Below, piece by piece: positions 1-8,104 of a DNA stretch of 64,000 nt. The DNA lies in contig JBKBUF010000010.1 of NCBI GenBank assembly GCA_046290815.1, forward strand, positions 1 through 64,000, read 5' to 3'. This stretch comes from JBKBUF01 sp046290815 (GTDB lineage: Bacteria > Bacteroidota > Bacteroidia > Cytophagales > Cytophagaceae). The notes under the pieces were generated by a model. The model was not told the DNA's origin and did not search any database. It saw only the letters and a list, made by a program, of their open reading frames with translations. The position numbers and the translations under genes were made by a program. Positions within the stretch are counted from its first letter, which is position 1. Every line of letters begins with the position of its first letter.

Positions 1-121
1 GAAAGACTTTCCTTGATCAGGAAAATTAATCAAATATATTTGCTCACCTGGTGCATTCTTGTTGCCGAAATTGGTGCATTCCTATTTACCGAAAATGGTG
101 CATTGTTATTTTCCGATTACA
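1..121. mobile_element. Terminal region of an insertion sequence, probably IS21 family
   Basis: The octamer GGTGCATT occurs three times with 23-24 bp spacing (50-57, 73-80, 97-104), and CCGAAA/CCGATT follows at similar spacing. Such multiple short repeats inside a transposon end are known for IS21-family elements, which also end in TG/CA. Read on the minus strand, TG at 121-120 starts the repeats exactly where the kinase reading frame of the next gene stops making sense, so 121 is the likely junction. No transposase gene is in the window; the body of the element would lie to the left. Family assignment is inference. Confidence 0.5.
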
Positions 122-935
122 TTTTAAGCCGGTTCTTGTCTGAAAATACCCTTAATGAAGGGTTAATGAATATGTTGAAATTCATTTCAGAAAATCCTTC
201 CATATATTGCAGGCTTTCTTTTACTTCATTTATTAAATTATACAAATCTACTTCTTCAGAAACTAAATCCTTTCTTGAGTTTCTGGAATAATCTATAATG
301 TCTTTAATAGTGTTGTCAAGTCTGATAACACTTTTTTCCATTAGGCCACTATAGCTAAATATTTTTTCTAATGATTTTTTACAATTGTTTGTGCCGGTGC
401 TTTCTTCTTTAACCAGGTTAATCAAGCCAAGAACAGATTTAAGTGGAGCTCTAAGGTCATGAGATGCGCTATAAACAAATCTGTCAAGTTCTTGATTTAT
501 TTTTACTAGTTCATCATTTCTTTTTAATAGCGATTCTTCCGCAGTTTTTCTTTCTTTTTCTGAAGTTTTCTTTTCCAAAGCATTCTTAATTGCAGAGGTA
601 AGTCTTGTAAGATTATCTTTTATTAGGTAGTCATCGGCCCCTTCTTTCAGTGATCGTACTGCAAACTCTTCAGATACTGTTCCTGTTACTAAGATGAAAG
701 CTGTGTCAGGCTTCTGGGTTCTGGATATCTTTAATGCTTCTAAGGAATTAAATTGAGGGAGGGAATGGTCGGATAAAACTACATCAGGATTGAAGAATTC
801 CAAGGCATCAAGAAATTCTTCCTTTGTATCAACTCTTAAAGTTTTTAATGATTTAAATTCTTTCTCTAATTCTCTTATTACCAACCCTGCATCTTCCTCT
901 ACATCTTCCAATAATAGTATTTTTAATGTCTGCAT
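117..935 (-). CDS. Response regulator-histidine kinase hybrid, C-terminus lost to an insertion
   Basis: The protein has 272 residues. Residues 5-125 form a receiver domain with acidic pocket E10/D11 and phospho-acceptor D56 in the motif SDHSLP. A coiled linker (about 125-150) leads to a HisKA dimerisation domain with the H-box SASHDLRAPLK, phospho-acceptor H159. The sequence stops at SDKNRLKM, just where the N-box of the HATPase_c domain should begin, so the whole ATP-binding domain is missing. The stop codon seems to be supplied by the adjoining insertion sequence end. The product could still receive phosphate or dimerise but cannot act as a kinase. It follows a response regulator (46 bp gap) and a CHASE3 kinase on the same strand, so the three probably formed one signalling operon. 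The original C-terminal part should lie beyond the other end of the element, outside the window. Confidence 0.85.
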   Translation of the reverse strand: MQTLKILLLEDVEEDAGLVIRELEKEFKSLKTLRVDTKEEFLDALEFFNPDVVLSDHSLPQFNSLEALKISRTQKPDTAFILVTGTVSEEFAVRSLKEGADDYLIKDNLTRLTSAIKNALEKKTSEKERKTAEESLLKRNDELVKINQELDRFVYSASHDLRAPLKSVLGLINLVKEESTGTNNCKKSLEKIFSYSGLMEKSVIRLDNTIKDIIDYSRNSRKDLVSEEVDLYNLINEVKESLQYMEGFSEMNFNIFINPSLRVFSDKNRLKM

Positions 936-980
936 TTTCCTGAATTAAAAATGTATTATACGTTAATTGTGGAATTCGGT

Positions 981-1406
981 TTACTGTTTTGGTACTTCAT
1001 TTATGATCATCCAGAATAATCCAAGATCTGAAACTGCTTTTATGAATTTATCAAACTCAACAGGTTTTACAACATATGCGTTTACTCCATAATCGTACGA
1101 CTTAATTATATCCTGCTCTTCACGTGAAGAAGTAAGTACAACTACTGGAATATTTTTCTTTTTGGTATCAGCTTTCAACTTTCTTAGAATCTCGAGCCCA
1201 TCTACCTTTGGAAGTTTTAAATCTAATAGAATTAGTTTTGGATGATTGTCAGATTCAGGAGAAAATAGATAGTTAAGGGCTTCTTCTCCATCATCTATAT
1301 GAAGTAAATTATTCGATAGATTGTGTTTTTTTAGAGCCCTGATTGTTAAACCTGCATCATCATGATTGTCTTCTATTAACAATATTTCAACAATACTTTT
1401 ATTCAT
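981..1406 (-). CDS. Single-domain response regulator, Rcp1/CheY type
   Basis: The 141 residues are a lone receiver domain. The acidic pocket is E12/D13 and D16 in LLIEDNHDDA, the phospho-acceptor is D62 in LLDLKLP, the conserved Thr/Ser is in VVLTSS, and the conserved Lys-Pro is in VVKPVEFDKF. The motif order and the long loop before D62 match the Rcp1 class that partners phytochrome-like and PAS kinases. No output domain is present, so it passes phosphate on or acts through protein contacts. It starts 3 bp after the stop of the upstream CHASE3 kinase and is followed by the receiver-kinase hybrid. The kinase upstream is its likely partner, judged by position only. Confidence 0.93.
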   Translation of the reverse strand: MNKSIVEILLIEDNHDDAGLTIRALKKHNLSNNLLHIDDGEEALNYLFSPESDNHPKLILLDLKLPKVDGLEILRKLKADTKKKNIPVVVLTSSREEQDIIKSYDYGVNAYVVKPVEFDKFIKAVSDLGLFWMIINEVPKQ

Positions 1407-1409
1407 TAC

Positions 1410-3128
1410 TTATACTTTTTTGGGTAAACTAAAACTAAATGTTGCTCCTTTATTGACCTGAGCTTCTGCCCAGATTTGTCCATCATGTTTTGTGATAATC
1501 CTCTCTACAATTGCTAATCCTACACCTGTTCCTTCAAACTCATTCATTTTGTGGAGTCGTTGAAATACACCAAAGAGCTTGTCTTTGTATTCCATATTAA
1601 ATCCTACACCATTGTCTTTTATAAAATAAATTATATGTAATTCGTCTTCATAGGATCCTATTTGTATTCTGGAGTCTGATTTTTTAGATGAATACTTAAT
1701 GGCATTAGATATCAGATTTTGCCAAACCTGAATCATTAAATTGCGATCGAATGGTGATGGGAGTAATTTGTCAATTATAATATTTTGAGATAATTGATTG
1801 TTGCTGTTATTTATTTCAGAAATTACACTTTCAACTATAGCCTGCATATTGCTGTAGTTTTTATTGATTTCTGATCTTCCGAGTCTGGAGAATTGCAGTA
1901 GGTTGTCAATTAAGGATCCCATTTTTTCTGCATTTCTCATAATTATTTTCATAGTTTTCTTTCCTTCTTCGTCTATCTTCTCATAGTAATCTTCGGTTAA
2001 GATTTTAGTATATCCGTTGATGCTTCTTAGAGGAGCTCTTAAATCATGAGATACAGTATAAGTGAAGGCCTCAAGTTCTTTATTTAAGCTATGAATTTTA
2101 ACTTCGGCTTCTTTTCTTAGTGTATTATCAAATACAGTAGAGCGACTTTTTATATATTTTCCGTTTTCATCAAAAATTGCTTTCGCGTTTAATATTACCG
2201 GAATTTCAGATCCGTCTTTTCTTTTTAAATTAAATTCTAAATTTTGTACAAATCCTTTATTTTTGAAAGATTCGAAGTTTTCACGAAATGTAACCAGGCT
2301 GTCATTTGTAAGTAAATCTGTAAATTTTACCTTTCCGATTAATTCTTCTCTTTTATATCCAAGCCACTGTAATTCGGTTTCATTTATATTGACATATGTG
2401 CCATTATGATCAAGTGAGTGGTATCCGCAAGGTGCATTATTATATAAGTCTTCAATCTCTTGAGATGATTTTTTAAGTTTTTTTTCTGATTGAAGTCTTA
2501 AATTCCAGTTGCGGATAATTATAGTGACTCCGGTGGTGAGAATAAGTGTTACTGTAATTACTAATACTGAAAAGGTTAGATTGAAGGAATCTATGTTGTT
2601 TTTGTTCTTTGTTGAGTTGTTTTCAATTTTTTTTGTTTCCTGAGATTGGATGTTTGTTATTATCGTTCTGATTTTATCCATAATCACTTTGCCTTCCATA
2701 TCTGCTATGTTTTCACGGCTGGCTTCAAACCCAATTTCTTTTCTTAAGGAAACGGTTTCTTTTATGAAACTTATTTTATCTATGATTAAGTTGTTTATTG
2801 TGTCTACTTCCCTAAAGTATGTAGATTTGATTATAGGATTGTCTTCTAAATTATTTATCTGTTTTAAAAGTCTTATTTCTGTTTCAAATGCGGGTCTGTA
2901 AAACTCTTCATTTCCTGTGATTACATATCCTCTCTGGTCAGTTTCTAATTCTGTTACAAGAGCTAGTGTTTTTTCCAGGTTAAACAAAAGATCATAACTT
3001 TCAGAGATTTTCAGGTTTGTTTCAAGTACTTGAGTGTTTTTGTTAAAGGCATATACTGACAGATAGCATAAAATAGCTAAAATCAGAATGAAGGACAGAT
3101 ATAGGTAACTATTGAAAGTTAAACGCAT
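1410..3128 (-). CDS. Membrane sensor histidine kinase with CHASE3 and PAS domains
   Basis: The protein has 572 residues. A first membrane segment (about 7-26) is followed by an extracytoplasmic helical region (about 30-180) with the motif LETDQRGYVITG typical of CHASE3, then a second membrane segment (about 183-205). A PAS domain follows (about 222-340, YNNAPCGYHSLD to RSTVFDN), then HisKA with H361 in SHDLRAPLRS, and HATPase_c with N-box NLISNAIKYS, G1 DNGVGF, F-box FGVFQRLH and G2 GTGVGLAIV. All catalytic motifs are intact. It is the first gene of a signalling operon with two receiver proteins downstream. The ligand cannot be read from the sequence. Confidence 0.93.
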   Translation of the reverse strand: MRLTFNSYLYLSFILILAILCYLSVYAFNKNTQVLETNLKISESYDLLFNLEKTLALVTELETDQRGYVITGNEEFYRPAFETEIRLLKQINNLEDNPIIKSTYFREVDTINNLIIDKISFIKETVSLRKEIGFEASRENIADMEGKVIMDKIRTIITNIQSQETKKIENNSTKNKNNIDSFNLTFSVLVITVTLILTTGVTIIIRNWNLRLQSEKKLKKSSQEIEDLYNNAPCGYHSLDHNGTYVNINETELQWLGYKREELIGKVKFTDLLTNDSLVTFRENFESFKNKGFVQNLEFNLKRKDGSEIPVILNAKAIFDENGKYIKSRSTVFDNTLRKEAEVKIHSLNKELEAFTYTVSHDLRAPLRSINGYTKILTEDYYEKIDEEGKKTMKIIMRNAEKMGSLIDNLLQFSRLGRSEINKNYSNMQAIVESVISEINNSNNQLSQNIIIDKLLPSPFDRNLMIQVWQNLISNAIKYSSKKSDSRIQIGSYEDELHIIYFIKDNGVGFNMEYKDKLFGVFQRLHKMNEFEGTGVGLAIVERIITKHDGQIWAEAQVNKGATFSFSLPKKV

Positions 3129-3285
3129 TAAAATTATTAATTATCTTAATTGAAAAATAAATCTTTAAATATCTCAATCTTTGCTATAAAAAAAATTGCA
3201 TCCGGTATTATTACCAATTAAATATCAATATAATTTTTTTCGATTAAAAACAAAAATATGTAGTCAGATATGTAATTATTTTATA

Positions 3286-3966
3286 TTAGTGAGAGTTGTT
3301 GAGATATGAATAATACTTGTCAGAAGGGGATTCAAGTGGTAAATATTTTATAACAGTAGGGAAGTTTATAATCTTATAATTTCTATCTAATACGCAGGCA
3401 TTAATAAAACATACCCCGTCTTTGCATGTCATTCCGTAGGCTTCATGAATATGTCCGAATACATAGTACTTTGGTTTAAAATTAAGGACCTTTTTTAGAA
3501 TGTCTTTACATCCTACGTTTTCCGTTTCACAGTTTTCGTCCAGGATTCCGAAAGGCGGGCCGTGGGTTATAAGTATATCTGTATCTTCAGGTATCAGGTC
3601 CCAATGCCTTTTTATTTCTTCCCCTCGTTCTCTGTTAAAGGCCATATTATGGTAACATGGCTGAACGGGCGAACCCCAGATTTTAATATTATTGATGGTT
3701 ATGCCTGAATCATTAAGTAAATAGGTGTTTTTGGGGAGAAGAGATTTTAGTTCCTCAGGACTACATTTCTCTAAATAATAGTCATGGTTCCCCGGAATAA
3801 AAATTTTGTATTGATAATCAAGTGCTCCAAACCAGGAAATGAAATCCAAAACTTCCTCTTTGGTTCCGGATTTTGTAATATCTCCTGCGTGTATAATGGC
3901 GTCTGCAGGGGGTAAAATTAATTGCGAGTGGTAGCCGTGCGTATCGGAAATAGTTACAAATTTCAT
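3286..3966 (-). CDS. Calcineurin-like metallophosphoesterase
   Basis: The 226-residue protein has the full metal-binding motif set of the calcineurin-like phosphoesterases: SDTHG (residues 7-11), AGDITKSG, PGNHDYY, THGPPFG and FGHIHEAYG. It is compact and has no signal peptide, so it is cytoplasmic. The length and the motif spelling fit the small YfcE/MPPED-like branch that hydrolyses phosphodiesters, but the natural substrate cannot be told. It stands alone: 157 bp separate it from the CHASE3 kinase gene and it is divergent from the pseudouridine synthase gene, sharing a 63 bp intergenic region with it. Confidence 0.9.
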   Translation of the reverse strand: MKFVTISDTHGYHSQLILPPADAIIHAGDITKSGTKEEVLDFISWFGALDYQYKIFIPGNHDYYLEKCSPEELKSLLPKNTYLLNDSGITINNIKIWGSPVQPCYHNMAFNRERGEEIKRHWDLIPEDTDILITHGPPFGILDENCETENVGCKDILKKVLNFKPKYYVFGHIHEAYGMTCKDGVCFINACVLDRNYKIINFPTVIKYLPLESPSDKYYSYLNNSH

Positions 3967-4029
3967 TTAGAAATTTTCTTTCTTTACCCAATTCATTTTT
4001 GTTAATTAAAGTTCTGTTTTTTGAGAAAA

Positions 4030-4671
4030 ATGATAAATCTGGAAGGTAAAATTCTTTATCACGACAAGTATATAATGGTGGTCGATAAGCCTCATGGATT
4101 AATGGTAGAGCCGGATAGGAACCAGAACCCTAATCTGTTAAATGAAGTCAAAAGATATATAGGTCAAACTTCAGAAAAACAGGTCTATGCCCAGCATATT
4201 CATCGTCTAGACAGACCTGTAACCGGAGTCGTTTTGTTTGCAATTGATAAATCTGTGCTTAAGAATCTAAATGAGCAGTTTGCTCAAAGAAATGTGAAAA
4301 AATTTTATAAAGCCAAAACCATTTCTGCTCCGGCTAATATGAAAGGTGAATTATTTCAATGGCATCGCAAAGAAAAGAAGAAGGCAGTGCTTTATGACAA
4401 TCAGATTGAATATTCCGATCCTGCGTGTTTATATTATGAGGTAAAACCTGATGGGAATAAATTTTTATGGGATATTGAACTTTTTACGGGTAGGTATCAC
4501 CAGATTCGTGGGCAACTCGCATCTATAGGCTGCGCAATAATAGGGGATAAAATTTATGGTTCAACAGAGGTGTATAAAGAAAATTCTATTGCCCTTCAGG
4601 CTTACAGACTTGAATTTTTACACCCGGTTAGCAATGATCTTATAATAGTAGAAGCAAAAGGAAATATTTAG
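4030..4671 (+). CDS. RNA pseudouridine synthase, RluA family
   Basis: The enzyme converts uridine to pseudouridine in rRNA or tRNA. The RluA-family signature HRLDRPVTG is present with catalytic Asp61 counted from the ATG at 4030; the conserved DKPHGLMV, the basic FYKAKT strand and the GRYHQIRGQLA motif are also visible. There is no S4 domain, so it is the short single-domain type. A TTG nine bases upstream could serve as start, but the ATG places the domain normally. Its stop is one base before the convergent MATE gene stop, so the two genes meet tail to tail. The exact RNA target is unknown. Confidence 0.92.
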   Translation: MINLEGKILYHDKYIMVVDKPHGLMVEPDRNQNPNLLNEVKRYIGQTSEKQVYAQHIHRLDRPVTGVVLFAIDKSVLKNLNEQFAQRNVKKFYKAKTISAPANMKGELFQWHRKEKKKAVLYDNQIEYSDPACLYYEVKPDGNKFLWDIELFTGRYHQIRGQLASIGCAIIGDKIYGSTEVYKENSIALQAYRLEFLHPVSNDLIIVEAKGNI

Positions 4672-4672
4672 C

Positions 4673-6079
4673 TCAAACTATATTTTTCTTCCATTTCCCT
4701 TGTTTGAAAAAGTAATAGGCCACTACCGCATGCAGGGAATGGCATATCGCAATGGAAAGGAATATACCTGTTTCTTTAAGTGGTGTATAAAATGCCAGAA
4801 TGTAAGCCATAGGTATTTCCACACAGCAAAGTACTGCAATATTAATTAAGGTAGGAGTTTTCGTGTCACCGGCTCCGTTAAATGCCTGTATCATTACCAT
4901 TCCTACAGCAAAAAATACATAGCCAAGCGAAATAATTTTTAATCCTTTTCCTGAAAGATTTGCTACTTCAGGAACGATAGAAAACCATCCCGCAATATAG
5001 GTTCCGGCAAGAAGGTATATAACGGTTACACCTGCTAAAAAAACGACATTGTATCTGGCAGTAAGTAGAGTTGAAATTTCAGCACGCAATATTTTTCCTG
5101 CGCCCAGATTTTGCCCTACCAGAGTCGAAGCTGCGGCTGATAATCCCCATGCAGGCATCAGACTAAATAACAAAATTCTGAATGCAATGGTAAAACTTGC
5201 TACAGTAACGCTACCAAATTCCGCTGCCATTCGTGTTAATGCAATCCATGCAGCAGAGTCAATTAAAAATTGTCCCATTCCTCCGGCTGCTATACTTATG
5301 ATTTTTTTAATCAGCTTTACTTTAATAATCAGGTTTGATCGGGTAATTTTCAATAAGTGCTTTCCATTAAAAAGATGATAAAGCTGGTAACATACACCGA
5401 AGCTTCTTCCAATGGTAGTTGCCCATGCTGCTCCTGCAAGGCCCAATCCCGGGAAAATATCGCCTAATCCGAAAATCAATAGAGGGTCTAAAACTATATT
5501 TAATCCATTTGATATGAATAAGGTTTTCATAGCCAGATGTGCCTGACCGGCACCTCTGAAGGCTCCGTTAATCAAAAACAAAAGCATAATTGCAGTATTT
5601 CCGGCAAAAATGATTTTAGTGTAATTTTCTCCAAAAGCCAGCACTTCATTTTGTGCACCCATTAATACCAGAATATTTCCGGAAAAAACAAATCCTGTTG
5701 CCCCGATAATTATTGAAATGAAAATTCCGAAAGAAAGTAATTGAAAAGCTGCAGTACCTGCTTTAGAATACTCTTTTTCTCCAAACCGTCGTGCGATCAA
5801 AGCTGTGCCGGCCATGCTCAATCCTACACCGACTGAATAAACAATCATAATAGCAGCTTCTGTGAGTCCAACAGTTGCTATTGCATGTTCGCCCAACCTT
5901 CCAACAAAGAAAATATCCACCACCGCAAAAAATGATTCCATCATCATTTCCAGAATCATAGGCACGGCTAATATGATTATGCTCTGCCTGATGTCAATGC
6001 GGGTAAGGTCATGCTGATGTTCCTGGACCGCGGCAAATATGGTCTTAAGTACAGAGGATTTATTGGAGCTGCTTCTCAT
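4673..6079 (-). CDS. MATE family multidrug/sodium exporter
   Basis: About 468 residues from the ATG at 6079 (a GTG at 6088 is the alternative). After a short cytoplasmic N-terminus the chain holds twelve hydrophobic segments in two related halves. MATE hallmarks are visible: IILAVPMILEMMMESFFAVVD in the first helix pair, GLSMAGTALIARRFGE, and the repeated half starting near AGGMGQFLIDSAAW with QNLGAGK. Members exchange Na+ or H+ for cationic drugs or metabolites across the inner membrane. The gene is monocistronic in appearance, convergent with the pseudouridine synthase and divergent from the OmpA-like gene at 6206. Substrate unknown. Confidence 0.92.
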   Translation of the reverse strand: MRSSSNKSSVLKTIFAAVQEHQHDLTRIDIRQSIIILAVPMILEMMMESFFAVVDIFFVGRLGEHAIATVGLTEAAIMIVYSVGVGLSMAGTALIARRFGEKEYSKAGTAAFQLLSFGIFISIIIGATGFVFSGNILVLMGAQNEVLAFGENYTKIIFAGNTAIMLLFLINGAFRGAGQAHLAMKTLFISNGLNIVLDPLLIFGLGDIFPGLGLAGAAWATTIGRSFGVCYQLYHLFNGKHLLKITRSNLIIKVKLIKKIISIAAGGMGQFLIDSAAWIALTRMAAEFGSVTVASFTIAFRILLFSLMPAWGLSAAASTLVGQNLGAGKILRAEISTLLTARYNVVFLAGVTVIYLLAGTYIAGWFSIVPEVANLSGKGLKIISLGYVFFAVGMVMIQAFNGAGDTKTPTLINIAVLCCVEIPMAYILAFYTPLKETGIFLSIAICHSLHAVVAYYFFKQGKWKKNIV

Positions 6080-6205
6080 AAAAGTCACGACCGACGTGGT
6101 TCCCGGATAATTTTAATTGGTTAAACCTCAAAAGTAATTGTTTTTTTTCTAAATTTCTTTCTGGTAATAAGTAAAATCCTGATAATATTTTTTCGTTTTG
6201 TCCTT

Positions 6206-7549
6206 ATGTCCGGAATAATTTTTCGTGGTTTTTTCTGTCTTCTTACTTGTTTTTCCCTTGGTTTAAACTCATCAGTAGCGCAGGTATTTGTAAAGACTGA
6301 CACTTCTTTATCTGCCGAAATGCTGGTAAAAGGAGAATTTTTAAGAGGTGGTATAGATGTAAATAATATTCGGTTTAAAGGATATCAGGGCGCAAAAGGT
6401 ACCTTTACTATTTCTCCCGGTATATTTCCCCTCACTGAAGGAATAATCCTTAGTACAGGCTTTATCCGAGATTTTAAAGGGCCAAATTTTTCAGATAATA
6501 CTACAGGGAAGCAGGGTTTGCCGGGTGATTCTTTGTTGTCAGTGATTGCGGCAGGTAAAACTTACGATGCCAATATTCTTGAGTTCGATTTTGTCCCGGG
6601 TGCTGAGAACGTCGCCTTCGATTTTGTTTTCGCCTCAGAAGAATATCCTGAGTTCGTCAACTCTGATTTTAATGATGTTTTCGCTTTTATCATTACAGAT
6701 CCGGAAACGGGAAAATCTTTTAATATTGCCAGACTTCCGAAAACGTCGGAAGTAATTACCGTGAATAATGTTAATCATTTAAAGAATTCTGATTTTTATA
6801 TTGATAACCCGGTTCCATCTGTAATGCATTTGTTGGAGTTAATCAATTTTGGTAAGGGAAATAAAAAATCAAAAAAACAACAGAAAATTGATGCTGCATA
6901 TTTTCAGTCTCAAATGAAATGTAAAACAGATCAATGTTCTTATATACAATTTGATGGTTATACGAAAAGCATAACTGCTAAAGCAAAGTTGGTGCCCGGG
7001 AAGAAATACAGGTTTAAAATTGCTATAGCAGATGTGAATGATTACTTCTATGATTCTGCTGTATTATTGCGTGCTCATTCATTTAAGAGCTATGATAATT
7101 ATGGGCATATTCCGGGAGATACTACCGGTGAGGTTGTAAAAGATCCGGATCTCGTTTTAGAAAAAAAAGTTAAAGTAGTGGAGAAACCGGTGGAACAAGC
7201 CAGGAAATCTGAAAAAATGAAAGAGTTATTATTGTTTGAATTTGATTCTTATGAATTGACGAAGGAAGCGCGAATTAAATTGTCTGAAATTTCGTCAATG
7301 GTCAAAACAAATCCTGCTGTTTCCGGAGTTTTAGTATATGCTCATACAGATTCCGAAGGAAGTACTGCCTATAATATAAGGTTGTCGGAAAAGAGAGCCC
7401 AGGCCGTGCGGAAGGAGTTAGTTAGGGCAGGTGTAAAGGAAGATATAATCTCTATAGAGTTTTTTGGTGAGGATAAACCTGCGGATGATAACAATACAGA
7501 AGCGGGTAGGCAGCAAAACAGAAGGGTGGAGGTGGTTGTCCAATTTTAG
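6206..7549 (+). CDS. Secreted choice-of-anchor-L domain protein fused to an OmpA peptidoglycan-binding domain
   Basis: The protein has 447 residues. A signal peptide (1-25, ending SSVAQ) precedes a region (about 30-300) with the choice-of-anchor-L pattern: GIILSTGFIRDF, LEFDFVPGAENVAFDFVFASEEYPEF, NDVFAFIITDP and YKSITAKAKLVPG-like strands. This domain family is found at the front of many Bacteroidota surface proteins that vary in their C-terminal anchor. Here the anchor is an OmpA C-like domain (about 335-447) with LLFEFDSYELT, THTDSEG-type AHTDSEGS and NIRLSEKRAQAV, which holds peptidoglycan. It is therefore predicted to be periplasmic or outer-membrane linked. A second protein with the same front domain lies at 19456-21348 but with a CHU_C end. 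Role unknown; envelope structure or adhesion is inferred. Confidence 0.85.
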   Translation: MSGIIFRGFFCLLTCFSLGLNSSVAQVFVKTDTSLSAEMLVKGEFLRGGIDVNNIRFKGYQGAKGTFTISPGIFPLTEGIILSTGFIRDFKGPNFSDNTTGKQGLPGDSLLSVIAAGKTYDANILEFDFVPGAENVAFDFVFASEEYPEFVNSDFNDVFAFIITDPETGKSFNIARLPKTSEVITVNNVNHLKNSDFYIDNPVPSVMHLLELINFGKGNKKSKKQQKIDAAYFQSQMKCKTDQCSYIQFDGYTKSITAKAKLVPGKKYRFKIAIADVNDYFYDSAVLLRAHSFKSYDNYGHIPGDTTGEVVKDPDLVLEKKVKVVEKPVEQARKSEKMKELLLFEFDSYELTKEARIKLSEISSMVKTNPAVSGVLVYAHTDSEGSTAYNIRLSEKRAQAVRKELVRAGVKEDIISIEFFGEDKPADDNNTEAGRQQNRRVEVVVQF

Positions 7550-7577
7550 ACCCTGTCAGGGTGGACCCTGTCAGGGT
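7548..7577. repeat. Two tandem copies of a 13-bp inverted repeat
   Basis: ACCCTGTCAGGGT occurs at 7550-7562 and again at 7565-7577, giving a 15-bp period. Each copy is a palindrome except for its central base. The array starts inside the stop codon of the OmpA-like gene. The two copies can form two short hairpins or one longer one; no long U-tract follows, so a terminator role is weak. It could also be a repeat-element fragment or a protein-binding site. Confidence 0.75.
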
Positions 7578-7610
7578 AATATAAATCTCCTCTGCCGATG
7601 ATTTTTATCA

Positions 7611-7618
7611 TACCTTTG
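7611..7618 (+). promoter_or_regulatory. Candidate -7 element TACCTTTG
   Basis: TACCTTTG matches the TAnnTTTG -7 consensus of the Bacteroidota primary sigma factor. It lies 59 bp before the ATG at 7678. A clear TTTG -33 element is not visible at the expected distance, so the call is tentative. Confidence 0.4.
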
Positions 7619-7677
7619 TATGAATGTATGTTACCATATTTGCATTAACAATTGTGTAAAAATTAAATGCAAATATT

Positions 7678-8040
7678 ATGGCAACTTCAAAAGTAACAAT
7701 CAATGGTAGTAATTATGCTGCAGGAACTGCTGTGTCCGCTACTTCAAACTTGTCTTTGACAGCAAAATTTTTAAACTGGTGTGATTCTCTAGAATTTAGC
7801 AGATATGGTATTTTAGCAGCAATTTTTGCTGTTCAAGGTGGAGTTATTGCTCCGATAGCATTGTTGATAATGTTTTATTTTTCTCCCGTAGTAGCTGAGG
7901 CAGGAGTTTTACTTTCTATCCTTTCGACCATGGGTGTTCTTGTGCTTAATATCTCAGTAGCGCCTATGAGAGTCATTGTGATTGGTTTTATAGTAAATCT
8001 GCTTATTCATACAGGTCTGATCCTGGCCAGCTTTATTTAA
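7678..8040 (+). CDS. Small membrane protein of unknown function
   Basis: I do not recognise a family. The 120 residues begin with about 35 polar, Thr/Ser-rich residues, then carry hydrophobic segments at about 44-68, 72-95 and 97-119, so it should be an inner-membrane protein with two or three membrane passes. The ATG is preceded by an AT-rich leader with a candidate TACCTTTG promoter element, and the gene ends at a good hairpin terminator (8067-8104), which supports a real, separately transcribed gene. Neighbours do not suggest a function. Confidence 0.6.
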   Translation: MATSKVTINGSNYAAGTAVSATSNLSLTAKFLNWCDSLEFSRYGILAAIFAVQGGVIAPIALLIMFYFSPVVAEAGVLLSILSTMGVLVLNISVAPMRVIVIGFIVNLLIHTGLILASFI

Positions 8041-8066
8041 TTTAATCTTGAAAAGATCCTTAAACT

Positions 8067-8104
8067 AAACAACCGTAAGGTTATTCTTTCTTGCGGTTGT
8101 TTTT
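8067..8104. terminator. Bidirectional intrinsic terminator
   Basis: An arm at 8067-8079 (AAACAACCGTAAG) pairs with 8090-8102 (CTTGCGGTTGTTT) with one G-U pair and a 10-nt loop, and a T-run follows on the plus strand. It ends the small membrane protein gene at 7678. The stop codon of the convergent gene at 8081 lies in the loop, so the same stem can serve both directions. Confidence 0.8.

Noticed and set aside
13..291. Plus-strand open frame reading from the insertion end into the kinase gene
   Set aside because: It is antisense to the kinase frame, begins in non-coding repeat DNA and has no recognisable protein features.
5049..5378. Antisense open frame inside the MATE exporter gene
   Set aside because: Mirrors the strong MATE coding frame and shows no protein family pattern.
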